A DNA stretch of 64,000 nucleotides from Crotalaria pallida (GCA_037953625.1 CM075652.1:38806501-38870500), one strand, 5' to 3'; positions 1 through 11,289 are shown, counted from the first letter of the stretch. Notes: generated by a model from the sequence alone, not told the origin. Made by a program: numbers and translations.

Positions 1-452
1 GTGTAGTGGTTTGCTTAATTCCATTTCGTAGAGATAATACATGAATATAAATGCTTAATTTGTATTAACTCGTAAAAACTCCAATTCTGGTTTCTGATGC
101 TTAATTAGAAGTTAGGGTTTGGAGTGATAACTGAATTTTCGCTTAGTATTTGGTTATCACGAGTTGGACAGAGGAGAGGAGAGGAATCGATCTTTAGTGA
201 GCTAGGATTGAGTAGTGTACGTAACCAAAGGGGTTTGCCCGCTTTTGTTTCTGATTTTCTTAGTTTTTATATTCTGTTTGTGTTTTGTTCTTCACATTTG
301 TGACACACAAAACCCCCCCCCCCCCCATTTTTCTGCACACTACGTGTTTGATACTTTGCCTAGACCGATATTCGCTGGGAAACGACCTAGGATCACCTTC
401 CTAGTACTACAGAATAAACACCTTTTATTTTGATCGGGTACGGCCTCGATCA
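1..452 (+). repeat. 3' portion of an Athila-type LTR (G family)
   Basis: This stretch aligns by eye with the last ~450 bp of the G LTRs at 41520-41974 and 48900-49343. It shares the block with ACTCGTAAAAACTCC, the GAGTTGGACAG block, the C-run and the terminal GGTACGGCCTCGATCA. It ends in CA at 452 and is not followed by the primer-binding site that follows the 5' LTR of G, so it is a 3' LTR or a solo LTR. Its start lies outside the window. The run of 14 C at 313-326 is longer than in G. It is clearly more diverged from G than the two G LTRs are from each other. Confidence 0.85.
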
Positions 453-702
453 CATCCCGATTTCTGAATCTAAGCTTAAAATGGGAAAAGTCTAAATTAA
501 GCTAAGGATAATCAGAAGAGTAAGTTGGAATGTAGTAATTTGTTCGTGGCCAAAGTGTATGTTGGAGTTAAGGAGTATACCATGAAGTTAGAAACCATCA
601 GTACATAAAGACCTCTTAGTGTAATCAATTACTGTGGGGTGTTAATCGATTACAATCAGTCTGTGAAGAAATTAAGCTTTAGCAAAGAACAAGTGGGTTA
701 AG
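453..702. other. Unassigned spacer between two LTRs
   Basis: About 250 bp with no ORF of note. It holds one pair of palindromes of the TAATC-ATTA type near 619-653 (one copy TAATCAATTA, one TAATCGATTA) about 21 bp apart, the same arrangement seen in the A, E and I LTRs. It may therefore be part of another LTR U3, but I cannot assign it to a family. Confidence 0.4.
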
Positions 703-1029
703 TGTAGCGGCTCGGACCTCGGTCCGAGCAAATTCTATCTTAGCCGACCAAAAAGAGGTTTAGAGTCGTAAACCGACCTTATTCTAAACTATCACCCCTC
801 ATCCGACCAATGAACGACGTCCAGAGTCACAAGCCGAACTCATCGGTAGAACCGAGTTGTAGCGCTGGGCTCATACTAATCGAATAAACATTTAGTGTCA
901 AAAGCCGACGCCATTTCGACTAAACATCTACGTCGGTTTTGTATTTGTTGAGCATGAGCAGTAATCCAACCTCTTGCTTCTAAACTACTCCGAACCGAGC
1001 AATCAGCTAGGAGTGCCTAATTCCCGAAC

Positions 1030-1232
1030 AATCCGAGCTCATGATGACCGAACCCATTAGTGCAACCGAGCTCATTATCAGCGAGCTCATCAGTATTATT
1101 GAGCTCATTAGTATATCCAAGCTCATCTATCTATCCGAGTTTATCCATCCATTCGAGCTCATGAGGATCGAGCAAACATGATTGAGCTCATACCGAGCTT
1201 ATAAGATCCGAGTAGCCATCATCCAGCTCATG
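1030..1232 (+). promoter_or_regulatory. GAGCTCAT motif cluster in the U3 of LTR C
   Basis: About eight perfect or one-off copies of GAGCTCAT lie within 200 bp (for example starting near 1035, 1068, 1083, 1101, 1155 and 1183). GAGCTC is a 6-bp palindrome. The cluster ends about 420 bp upstream of the TATA-like box. It may be a repeated protein-binding site in the LTR promoter; its function is inferred from position only. Confidence 0.45.
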
Positions 1233-2000
1233 GTAACCGACCTAGTATGTAGGTATTGGACCTAGGACCGATCCCGACCGAGCTGAATGGGGTAAAACGC
1301 TGAACCTGTTGTCAAGCTCGGATTAGCCGACCTCAGCGCACCCCACACTATTATTTGAGATGGAAGTTCGGACTACTACGATTCCTCCATACCGAGTCGA
1401 CGTATCCTAGCCGACGTATCCTAGCCGACACGTCCTAGCTCCTCCGTGCCAGCTCATGTTGAGCTGTTGGCCCTTTGGGATTCATACCATCCGTACTATG
1501 TACTATCTTTCACTTTATGTCATTATCCTTGCTTTATGTCCTTTTCAATGTACTGTTCTTGGCTTCCTCAAGAAGCCAATGAATCCTGTCCACAAATTCA
1601 AGCTTCCTCAAGAAGCTTCCATTGAGAGCCACACAAATATCTTCCACATTTAAATAAAAGAAAATCCCAACACATAACCCATAACACTTCTCACTTTTAT
1701 TCCTCTCTATTCCCTACGTCTCTCTTTCCCTTTTCTCTCAAAGTCCAGCAACAACAACCCAACATATCTTCTTCTTCTCCTCTTCTCACGAACATTTTCC
1801 CTCTCTTCCACCAACCAGAGACCTCCTCCCCGCCGCCTTCTCTTCCGTCCCGGGCGCCCCTGGACCGCCGTGGAGTTTGTGTGTAGATTGGTGGAGCTCG
1901 TGTGTAGCTTGGAGTAAGAAGGATTCAAGGGTGCTAAGGTCAAGGACAAGCCACAAGGAACCATTCTCAAACTCTCAACTCTTATCTCACACGATTTGAG

Positions 2001-3345
2001 GTAAGGAGTGAGTGTTACCTCTACTTGAGTTTGGGTTTCTAGGGTGTTCATAAAGGGTACTAAGAGTGGGTATTAGATTAGGTAATGGACATAGGTTAAT
2101 GTTAGAAGAGAAATGGTAAAAAGGGTAAAAGGGGAATTAATGAATGAACTAGAAACATGGATTTTAGGTGAAGATGGAATATCACTTTTGATTACATGCT
2201 ATATTTCATATGCTGCATTTTATATGATGGATTGACTAAGTGTTTTGTTCATGTGGTTGTTGAGGTATAAGTGTTTATGATGCTTCGATATTTGGTATTT
2301 GTATCTGTGGCCGAGCCGAGAGAGGGTGAGAATGGAGAACGAGAAGAATGGTAACCAGGGTGGATCGAAAAGACAAACTAATAAGTTATATAATGAGATG
2401 AGATAGATAATAGGGATAAGGGAATTGGAAATGGGTAAAGGGTTGAGCCGAGATAGGCCGAGCTAAGTAAATAATGAGATTAATGCAAGAAGGAATAAAT
2501 TAAAGAGGTGAACTGAGGTGGGCCGAACTAAAAGTAATGGTTAATAAGATAAGGGGAATTAAAGAGAAATGGTTGTGTGGTCGGGTCATAGCAGACGCGT
2601 ACTGGGTGCGTGCATTGATCGTGTAAGCCGAGCATTGTGGTGCTCGCAACTGTAAGTCGAGCATTGTGGTGCTCGCAGTTATGACTCACAAGGTTCCGAG
2701 AACGGAATCGGTGGGATGTGTTCCTGTTCATAGAAGACGCGTACTGGGTTCGTGCATTGATCGCGTAAGCCGAGCATTGTGGTGCTCGCAGCTGTAAGTC
2801 GAGTATTGTGGTACTCGCAGTTATGGACACTCCTTACTCCATAGAATGATCGGCGGTAGTGTTCCTGGTCATACCAGACGCGTACTGGGTGCGTGCATTG
2901 ATCGCGTAAGCCGAACATTGTGGTGCTCGCAGCTGTAAGCCGAGTATTGTGGTACTCGCAGTTATGGACACTCCAATATCCGACTTAAATGGTGTAAGAC
3001 ATGCACTGGGTGTATGCATCCGAGAAGAGTAAAAGATTGTAAATTATGTGAAAGTGAAATATTGAGTAGTGAACCCGAGATAGAGATGGTAATCCGAGAC
3101 ATGAGAGGATAAACCGAGGTATAGCTAGCAATGAGTTAACTGGTTTATGATGTGAGCCGAGCTAGACGAGGATGTGGGTATGCGAACCGAGCTAAATGTT
3201 GATATATGCATGAGATCTATGGGTTTGATTACTTGTAATTTATTTGCTATTTGACTACTTGTGTTTGGCATGGTAGTTCGGTATGTCGTTCTAGAAACTG
3301 CTTATTTAAGTTCTGTGTAATGCTCACCTCCTTACCATTTTTCAG
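2001..3345 (+). other. Candidate intron inside LTR C
   Basis: The donor-like sequence is GAG/GTAAGGAGTG at 2000/2001. The acceptor-like sequence is a pyrimidine-rich tract ending TTTTTCAG at 3345. The same pair, with near-identical bases, flanks the matching region of LTR H (14971-16013), and analogous pairs occur in the E, A and B LTRs. The 1345 bp interval contains the C hairpin repeat. The splice sites are inferred; no transcript evidence is available here. Confidence 0.5.
2591..3015 (+). repeat. Three ~142-bp tandem repeats carrying covarying hairpins
   Basis: Three units begin with AGACGCGTACTGGG near 2593, 2735 and 2876, a period of 141-142 bp. Each unit has two short hairpins with a TTGTGG loop. 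The stem is GAGCA/TGCTC in some copies and GAGTA/TACTC in others, so both arms changed together; one copy reads GAACA and loses a pair. The array lies inside the candidate LTR intron, about 330 bp upstream of its acceptor. Confidence 0.8.
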
Positions 3346-3685
3346 GTACTGAGCCCGAGCAGACGCAGTCCCCGACCGAGCAGGATCACTATCCCTTACA
3401 GGGAGAGTAAGTCATTAGAGTCGGATAGCCTAGATGGGTCTTGGCTAGTTGGCCGAGCTAAAAACAATATTTTGTATTTTTGGAATTGCCGAACTGATTG
3501 TACTTAAACTTGTGTTTTATGTATCTGATGTATTTAAGTCTTCCGCCTTTTGAACTCTGATGTGTCTCTGGCATTAATGAAGTGAACTATTATATTGGCA
3601 ATTTATCTTAATCATTTCCTCAAAATAAATTTTAAAATCCTAATTTCGGGGTAATTAAAGGGTAATTATCATGTAGGGTGTTACA

Positions 3686-3757
3686 AATTCCATATAATTA
3701 GTTTTATTTAAATATTTCTTTTTATTTATTTGGGAAACAAAAATTCGGGGTATTACA
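3686..3757 (-). repeat. 72-bp stub of the 3' LTR of A
   Basis: This matches the right end of the A 5' LTR (12159-12230), ending CGGGGTATTACA in both. The adjoining internal sequence is the purine-rich tract (minus strand) followed by the pol 3' end. The remaining ~3.25 kb of this LTR is absent. Confidence 0.85.
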
Positions 3758-3810
3758 CTTCTCCCCCACTTACAAGAATTTCGTCCTCGAAATTCCGCTT
3801 ACATAAACAA

Positions 3811-5011
3811 CTAAGGATAATCCTTTCTCATTTTATCTTCTAATTCCCAAGTTGCTTCTGATACATCAGCATTTTCCCAAATAACTTTAACTAATGAAAT
3901 CTCCTTTCCCCGCAACTGCTTCATTCTTCGATCTTCTATTCGGACGGGAATTGTCTCATAAGTGAGATTCTATCGCAGAGTCATGTCATCCGGTTGAACT
4001 TCAATCACATAATTGGGATCCGACACGAATTTCCGTAATTGCGAGACATGAAACACATTATGCAGATTAGACAGCGACGGAGGCAAAGCGAGCTGATAAG
4101 CGACAGGACCGATACGCTTGAGTATCTGATAAGGACCAATAAACCTTGGTGACAGCTTCCTTGTCCTTAAAGCCCTTCCAACACCAGTCGTCGGTCTTAC
4201 CCGAATAAAAACATGCTCATCTTCTTCAAACTCTAAAGGTCTCCTTCTTTTATCTGCATAACTTTTCTGCCGGCTCTGCGCTGTCTTCATTTTCTCTCTG
4301 ATCATCTGAATCTTTTCAGTTGTTTCTTGAACAATCTCAGGTCCAATGATCGTCTGCTCCCCCACTTGAAACCAACATAGGGGAGTTTGACACTTCCTTC
4401 CATACAGTGCTTCGAACGGTGCCATTCCAATACTAGAGTGGTGACTATTGTTGTAGGTAAACTCTATGAGCGGCAAGAGTTTATCCCAACTTTCTTGACT
4501 CTCCAAGACACAGGCTCTAAGTAAATCTTCGAGTGACTGAATAGTCCTTTCAGACTGGCCATCCGTCTGAGGGTGATAAGCAGAACTCATTCTCAACTTT
4601 GACCCCAGAGACTGCTGTAAACCCTTCCAAAACTTCGAAGTAAACCTCGGATCTCTATCCGAGACAATACTTGAAGGAATACCATGAAGGCGAACAACCT
4701 CCTTGATGTACAACTGAGCAAACTTATCCATGTGATAGCGCATATTAACTGGAATAAAATGCGCTGACTTGGTCAATCTATCAACAATTACCCAGATTGC
4801 ATCACAACCTCCAACAGTCCTCGGTAATCCAGACACAAAGTCCATTGAAATGCTATCCCATTTCCATTGAGGAACATCCAAAGGTTGTAACTCTCCACCT
4901 GGCTTCTTATGCTCAGCTTTTGCCTTTTGACAAATCAAACATGAGGCGACATATGAAACAACATCCTTCTTCAATCCGGACCACCAAAACAATTTCTTCA
5001 AATCTTGATAC
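3811..5011 (-). pseudogene. pol: Integrase and chromodomain region of A (broken)
   Basis: This encodes the C-terminal part of the A polyprotein, which would insert the cDNA into the genome. Visible parts in order are the CxxC of the integrase zinc-binding domain (CLICQKAK), the catalytic Asp in MDFVSG, the second Asp in VSDRDPRF, the Glu in DGQSERTI, the GPY/F module (IGPYQILKRIG) and the FHVSQLRKF segment. A TAG at 3972-3970 then cuts the frame; the same reading frame continues to 3811 and encodes a chromodomain-like tail (about TWELE). The solo LTR at 5012-5589 separates this part from RNase H and shifts the frame. Not functional as it stands. Its closest relative in the window is the B integrase. 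Confidence 0.88.
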
Positions 5012-5589
5012 TGTCGTGTCCTTAACCAAGATCAACCTTGAAGCTATGGAGAAACTTCAAAGAGTGATCCCAGCAAAGAGATTTATGTAGGACTCTTAGG
5101 ATTTCTGAATATCCAGTTGGGATAATCAGGTTCTCCCTAGTCAACAAAGTGTGTGCTAGTGTCAACTTAGGGATGAGAAGACGTACCTTAGCCCCTATAG
5201 CATGGTGGTTCTTATAGGGGATTACCTGTGTGCTGTGGGCCGTTTTGATGAGGCTTCCGAAGAGGAGGAATTCAAGTAGGATTCGTAAGGGTTATGATAA
5301 GATAACATCCGTAAATCCTGTATGCGATAGACTTTATCAAATGCTGTGTTTATCTAACCAAGAGTCATGGGAATCTAGGAGAGGTAGTTAAGCTTGATGA
5401 GACTGTGGATGATAGAGATAAGGATGAAAATCCTGTGCTCGGGGTTAATCTCATAAGCGTATTACATCTCTGTTAAAACCCAGTTTGCTCGGTATAACAT
5501 TCCGACCGTATGCCTTGTTCCAGTGTCTAACCGGTCGGTCCAAGGTAACTTTGGTCGGGAAATGCTCGGCCTATTGAAGGTCCACTACA
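5012..5589 (-). repeat. Solo LTR of the Tat-lineage F family
   Basis: A 578-bp insertion, TGTCGTGTCC to GGTCCACTACA, in the A pol gene, flanked by the duplication GATAC (5007-5011 and 5590-5594). Its reverse complement matches the F 5' LTR at 50089-50664. The uninterrupted target is visible in B near 27725. Two terminal bounds and a TSD without internal sequence mean recombination between LTRs removed the rest of an F-like element. It is diverged from the F LTR. Confidence 0.92.
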
Positions 5590-7306
5590 GATACATCTTG
5601 GTTGATCCAGGATGGATACTCATCCTACTTTTGTGTGCTTCGTCCAAAATCAATCTTCTTATCTCCTGATCTTTAGGAATACAAATCCGATCTTTGAATC
5701 GGAGAATTCCATCATTTCCAGTTTGGAAGTGTAACTCCTTTCCTTCCATCATCAACCTTCTCTTCTCTTGAAGCTCTTCATCTAACTGCTGTGAGTCCCG
5801 AACATGAATCAGGAACTCATTGGTAATCTGCAGCTTACCAAGCCTTATACATGCAGGTTCTACTTGCATCATCAAGCTTAGATCTCGAAACTTCTCTATT
5901 AAAGAAAACTCCTTCACCATCAAAGCACTCATGTGAATAGTCTTCCGGCTTAAAGCATAAGCTACTACATTTGCTTTACCGGGATGATATTGAAGTTCGA
6001 AATCATAATCTTTGATAAATTCCATCCAACGCCTTTGTCTCATGTTCAACTCTTTCTGATCGAACAGATACTTTAAACTCTTATGGTCACTAAACACCTT
6101 GAACATAGTGCCATAGAGATAGTGTCTCCAAATCTTCAAAGCGAAGACAATAGCAGCCAATTCTAAGTCATGCGTCGGATAATTGACCTCATGCACCTTC
6201 AATTGTCTGGATGCGTAAGCTACCACTTTTCCATCTTGCATCAAAACACATCCAAGACCCTGTCTCGAGGCATCACAATAAACATCGAAACTCCTATGTG
6301 GATCAGGTAACACTAACACCGGTGAGGATGTCAACTTCTCCTTCAATAATTGAAAACTTTCCTCACACTTATGATCCCACAAGAAAGGTTGATCCTTGCG
6401 AGTTAACTTGGTCAACGGCAAGGCAATCTTTGAAAATCCTTCAATAAATCTCCGGTAGTATCCAGCTAAACCCAAGAAACTACGAACTTCCGTCACAGTT
6501 TTGGGTTGCTCCCATTTCAACACAGCTCCAACTTTAGCTGGATCAACCGCAATACCGTCTTTGGAAATAACATGACCCAAAAAGTTCACCTTATCCAACC
6601 AAAACTCACACTTAGCAAGTTTGGCATAGAGTTGCTTCTCTCTCAAAATCCCTAGCACAATCTTGAGATGTTCGGCATGTTCTTCTGGACTCTTTGAGTA
6701 GATGAGAATATCGTCGATGAACACAACCACAAACAAATCCAAATAGGGTCTGAAAATTCTGTTCATATTGTCCATGAAAATAGCAGGAGCATTCGTTAGC
6801 CCAAACGGCATCACCACATACTCATAATGACCATATCTCGATCGAAAAGCTGTCTTTGGAATATCTTCGTCTCGAATTCTGATCTGATGATATCCCGACC
6901 TTAAATCGATCTTGGAAAACACCGAAGCTCCTCGAACTTGATCCATAAGGTCATCAATCCTTGGCAACGGATACTTATTCTTAATTGTGACCTTATTCAA
7001 CTACCGGTAGTCAACGCACATTCTCATACTACCGTCTTTCTTCTTAACGAACAACAACGGAGCTCCCCATGGAGAAACACTTGGCCTTATCATTTGTTTC
7101 TGAAACAACTCTTCAATCTGTTTCTTCATTTCGACCATTTCTGGTGGTGCCATCCTATACGGAGCAATAGAAATGGGTCCGGTTCCAGGTACGAGATCAA
7201 TTCCAAACTCAATTTCGCGCTTGGGCGGTAATCCTGGAATCTCTTCAGGAAAAACTTCAGGAAAGTCTCGTATCACAGGAATATCATCAATCTTCACTTC
7301 CTTCAT
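5590..7306 (-). pseudogene. pol: Reverse transcriptase and RNase H region of A (broken)
   Basis: This is the part of the A polyprotein that copies element RNA into DNA. The RT catalytic box reads [12 protein letters not shown], preceded by GYHQIR and MPFGLTNAP. RNase H follows with [13 protein letters not shown] (first Asp), [14 protein letters not shown] (Glu) and [11 protein letters not shown] (Asp). The motif usually reading ADALSR is AYALSR here (codon TAT), so the fourth acidic residue is missing, as it is in B. An in-frame TAG at 7003-7001 splits the RT. The frame is shared with gag-PR upstream. The left end was cut by the solo LTR; the start of the integrase zinc domain (the two His) lies here, and its Cys pair lies beyond the insertion. 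Confidence 0.88.
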
Positions 7307-7372
7307 CTCTTCTAAAATTGAGGAGAATAAGAAAACATATCCTCTAGGCTCAAGACTTAAGGTTTCATGGTT

Positions 7373-8719
7373 TCAGAATTGTATTGTCTTAGCCTCACAA
7401 TTAATGAGGACTTGCTTTCGGGTTAACCAATCCATTCCTAGGATCACATCTATTTTGAGCATGGGTAAGCAGATTAAATCTACTAGGGATGTGTGGTTTA
7501 AGACCATTATTTTACAGTCCTTGCAGACCTTAGACACAACCACCAGGTTATTGGTGGGGGTTTCAAGTTGTAGCTGATAGGGTGAATCAGACACTACTAA
7601 CTTCAAACGGTTTACACACTCAAGGGACACAAAAGAGTGTGTGGCTCCAGAATCAAACATAACAACACAGGGTTGGTCATTAAGGAGATAAATACCTTGA
7701 ATTAGGTCAGCGGATTGAGTTGATTCAGTTCCATTTAAAGCAAACACCTTTCCAGATACCGTCGGTTTGCTTGCTCCTTCTTTCTTGACAGGCTCCTTAC
7801 ATTCGCGGGAGTAATGCCCCTTCTCACCACAATTAAAACAGAGACCATTTTGTGCAGCATAGCAGTTGGTACCAAAGTGAAAACGATTGCACTTCTCACA
7901 CTTGAGAGAACTCGCCTGAGAAGTACCTTTTCCACCATTAGCTTCCTTGCCTTTCCCTTTTTGAAAATAGGGACCCTTGTTACGATTGTTGAAATTCTTC
8001 TTTCGGATAGGTCCGAATCCAGACTGACTTCTTCTCTGTGCCTCTTCCTCTTTCTTATCATCTTCATAAACCCGACACATCTCAACTAAAGCATGAAAGC
8101 TTCGGATCTTTTGGTAACCAAAGGCAGACTTTATCTCCGGCTTAAGTCCATTTTCAAACTTAATACATTTGGACCTCTCATCTAGGTTAAGCTGATAGTA
8201 CGGGGAGTACTTGATGAGTTCTTCAAATTTTGCTGCGTATTCTCCTACGCTCATGTCTCCTTGTTTCAGTTGCATGAATTCCATTTCTTTCTTTCTCCTT
8301 TGATCCTCCGGAAAGTATTTATTGAGAAATCTCTCAACAAACACATCCCAGGTGATCATCCTTCCTTCATAGCTCAACAACTGCATGGTATGATGCCACC
8401 AATTCTCAGCTTCACCAGAAAGCATGAAAACTGCAAACTTCACTTTTTGAGCATCAGCACACTCCATAGCACGAAAAATCTTATTCAATTCCTGAATCCA
8501 ACGATTCGCTTCCTCAGGCTTATGACCTCCTTCAAACTTTGAGGGTTTAAAGTTTCGAAACTCTGAGAAAGTCTTTGACTCAGGATTTTCCACCTGACAA
8601 GGTTGAGGTGGTGGTGCATTAGCTTGTTGCCTCTGTTGCTGCTGTTGCATACCCACCAACACATCCGTCAACCTTGCTATGGCATCAGCCATATGATTGT
8701 TATTGTTCGTAGCAGACAT
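7373..8719 (-). pseudogene. gag: Gag and protease of A
   Basis: The frame opens at ATG 8719 with MSATNNNNHMADAIARL and runs 448 codons to a TGA at 7375-7373. It contains a retrotransposon gag domain (around ENWWHH and FLNKYFPEDQRRKKEM), two zinc knuckles (CEKCNRFHFGTNC and CFNCGEKGHYSREC) and the aspartic protease site MFDSGATHSF. Gag forms the particle and binds the RNA; the protease cleaves the polyprotein. The stop falls just after the protease in the same frame as RT, where B reads through at the matching codon, so it is probably a disabling mutation. The gag part itself is open. Confidence 0.85.
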
Positions 8720-8886
8720 CTTAAACCTGCACTAAGGACTTTATATCAGACTAAAATCCTAACAAGAAGTATGTGTAACACACCTCTTTCTATGCGCTAA
8801 TTAACCAAAACAGATACTAAGACAAGTATCTAGGACAGGTATTACCTTTTGGAGATCACAGATCAGGATCAGTTCGCGGGATCACA

Positions 8887-8898
8887 ACTCTGATACCA
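8887..8898 (-). other. Primer-binding site of A
   Basis: On the minus strand it reads TGGTATCAGAGT, five bases after the LTR end. It is complementary to the 3' end of plant initiator Met-tRNA over the first 11 bases, the usual primer of Tekay-type elements. Confidence 0.85.
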
Positions 8899-9135
8899 AC
8901 ACGTGTGACGCTCTCGAAATATGACTTTATTTATATCAAAATAAAGTACGTAAATAGTTTATTTAGAAACTATTAGAGAATTTCATGAAAATTTTTTCCT
9001 TTTTACATAATAAGTTTATATCTCAAAATACTTTCAGGTTTGATAAAATAATTGTGTACCTGTTTTGAATTCAGAATGATCATAAATATGGTTGCGAGAA
9101 AATAAATATCAGAATGATCATGCAACCATAGCCCA

Positions 9136-9171
<36 letters not shown>

Positions 9172-9427
9172 CCAAGTACACCAGGTAACCAGATAGTGAA
9201 AGTCGAGGTAGCAAAGTTTTAGGGATACAGACCAGTAAACATAAAATATTAGCTCTCAAATGCTCTCATCAAAATATATGCAATATACTACAATCAAAAT
9301 AAGAGAGCCATCGAAAGCTGTGTCAAGACCACCCACACTGATGCCTGATCCCTGGATCCTCCAAAAGCTGAAACACTACATCATACTATGGTCCCCATAC
9401 TGCACATACTAAAAGAAAGTCACTACA

Positions 9428-9880
9428 TCACTGGCTGTCAGCAGCTGTCCCATCCACGTCCTCTACGGGGTCCTCCTCCTCCTCCTCATCCGACACCGGA
9501 GGAGCAGCAGTGCGATGCACTGGCTCGGGTGAGGGTGCAAAACGTACCCTGGTGGTCGGACCAGGACGAGGAGTGGCCGTAGCAGTAGCCTCAGAAAAAG
9601 TAGAGGGACGAGTACGGGTAGCCGGACATCTTACATGTAAGTTATAAAAACGACGGCCAGGACGTGGTGGAGGAGTACCAAAACGATAAGTATAAGCTGG
9701 AGGAATGTGCAGTATGTAGATCATAGGGATGCGAAGCCTACGAGGTCGCACACGGGCAAGGGGGTTAGGGTGACGAAAGATCACGTCAACCTCACCCTCG
9801 AAAACAGCCCTGTGCTCCTCGTAATCCCACACTCCCCTACGGAGTGGGCGTAGCTCCACGAATGTCATGTAGCGAGCCAT
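9428..9880 (-). CDS. LTR-internal ORF, conserved in the A and B LTRs
   Basis: A 150-codon frame starting MARYMTFVELRPL, in the sense orientation of element A but inside its LTR, downstream of the TATA-like box. A homologous frame of 157 codons lies at the same place in both B LTRs. Shared segments include YEEHRA.FEGEV, HPNPL.RVRP, RIP..Y..H and PP.YTYR, while surrounding DNA differs more. The C-terminal third is rich in Pro, Ser, Thr and then Glu/Asp (EEEEEDPVEDV), typical of a disordered acidic tail. The ATG lies 3 bases after a candidate 3' splice site (9884). I do not recognise the family, and no function is assigned. It could instead be a remnant of a captured exon. Confidence 0.55.
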   Translation of the reverse strand: MARYMTFVELRPLRRGVWDYEEHRAVFEGEVDVIFRHPNPLARVRPRRLRIPMIYILHIPPAYTYRFGTPPPRPGRRFYNLHVRCPATRTRPSTFSEATATATPRPGPTTRVRFAPSPEPVHRTAAPPVSDEEEEEDPVEDVDGTAADSQ

Positions 9881-9883
9881 CAC

Positions 9884-11289
9884 CTACAAGGGCATAGGGA
9901 GTCAGCAAATACAAACGCATAATCAAATAGATAGGATAAAAAATAATTAAATAATCAAATCTTTATTTATTATTAACCACTATTTTCCTTTCTAATCAAT
10001 TATCATTTGCTAATAATCAATTATAATCCTTTGATAATCCATTAGAATTTCTTAATAATCACTTACATAAATCAATTCTCATTCCATCATAAACATCCAA
10101 ACATAATAACGAATAATCAATAATATATGCACTGACAATGCAACTCATCTATCAATGCATGATCGTTGGCCAACACAACAAATAGGCTCCCGTGGCACCT
10201 TTAAAACATGCCCGGTACTCCTCAACGAGTACCTCTCGGACTCGGCCAACATTAAATGACACCCCTAGAGCTCATAGAAGTGACGCCGACGTATCCCGCA
10301 AGACTACGTCTCTCGAGCCCGGCGTTTGAAGACATGCCCACACCCACGTGTGTATTTCCGGAACAAAAGGTGCAACCCCGGTCACCGACATTCCCTTACG
10401 TTCCTACGAATGCACAATGACCCTTTGGAGCAGACACTTTCACCAGTGTCCCTCGAGTTCAAAATAAATGACCCTTTGGAGCAGACACTTTCCTTAGTGT
10501 CCCTCGAGTCCAAAATAACAAAAAGGGATATGCCCACGCCACACGGACGTGTCTCCACTAATGTGGGAATCCAGAATGCAAATGCCATGCATGACTCCGC
10601 AAGCATAAGTGTAGTTTAAGTCTACTTGAGGTCGTTCAATATAAACTTTGGTATTTCAGTTACTATTTTAATAAACCTTTGGTCAATAAGTTCCACCTTC
10701 AGCCTTTAATCGATTAAAATGTCTGGTTAATCAATTAATGAATTAAATTCTGATTTTTTTTATTAAAAAATTTCATTAATAATCGATTATCCCTCCTGAT
10801 AATCGATTATTCATTTATAACATTTCAAACTGATCAGAATTTACATGTGTTAATCGATTAACAGTCGGGTTAATCGACTAATGTATCAGTAAAACAGTGC
10901 TGAAACTGGTTTTTGAAGACCAAACTCATACCAACTAAATTTTTTCCAAAACCAACCTCAAGTACAACTTAAATACATCATGTGAAACTTGTTCATAACA
11001 TCAATTGCACCAATTAACATCAATTTCTCAAAATCATGTTGTTTTCCCCCAAATTTAACCTAAAACTCAATTTACATATCAATTTTTGATTCACACCATT
11101 TCAGATCAAATTGAGGATTCATTTAGCTTCTAATACTATAATCTAGCATGTTCCAATTCCTGTTTCATTTCAAATTGGCCTCCAAGCCATTGTCCACTAA
11201 CCTAGTGCCCTTTGAACCACATATAGGTTCAACCAATATTCAATTCAATCCCATAATCTATTCTAGCATTAGTAAAGCTTCTCCCATAC
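9884..11289 (-). other. Candidate intron inside the A LTR
   Basis: On the minus strand the donor-like site is TTGAG/GTATGGGAG (11290/11289) and the acceptor-like site is CCCTTGTAG/GTGATGG (9884/9883). The B LTR has AGAG/GTATGGGAC and CTGTTTAG/GTGATGG at matching places. The donor is about 520 bp downstream of the TATA-like box. Removal would place the MARY... frame directly behind the leader exon. Confidence 0.5.
10195..10575 (-). repeat. Hairpin-rich segment of the A LTR intron
   Basis: Several short inverted repeats lie close together: GGTACTC/GAGTACC with a CTCAAC loop near 10212-10231, and two copies of GACACT...AGTGTC inside a ~61-bp duplicated block near 10420-10510 (both copies contain CCCTTTGGAGCAG). 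They lie ~310-690 bp upstream of the candidate acceptor. The position matches the hairpin arrays in LTRs B, C, E and H, but the sequence does not. Confidence 0.55.

Larger units (their letters stand above)
703..3685 (+). repeat. C-family LTR, probably solo, Tekay-like architecture
   Basis: The segment starts TGTAGCGG and ends GGGTGTTACA, the TG...CA form used by the other Ty3/gypsy LTRs here. It contains, in order, a U3 rich in GAGCTC palindromes, a TATA-like box (1648-1659), a CT-rich leader, a splice-donor-like GAG/GTAAGG at 2000/2001, a hairpin tandem repeat and an acceptor-like TTCAG/GTAC at 3345/3346. A perfect 9-bp inverted repeat with a 2-bp spacer sits at 709-728 just inside the left end. 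No internal retroelement region adjoins it. The flanks (TTAAG left, AATTC right) do not form a target-site duplication, so the left boundary is less certain than the right one. Confidence 0.65.

Noticed and set aside
2528..3019. Overlapping minus-strand ORFs across the C tandem repeat
   Set aside because: They are repeats of one translated unit within the 142-bp tandem array; the frames overlap and have no known domain.
703..3685. C as a complete retrotransposon
   Set aside because: No primer site, polypurine tract or coding region lies within or beside it; the data fit a solo LTR.
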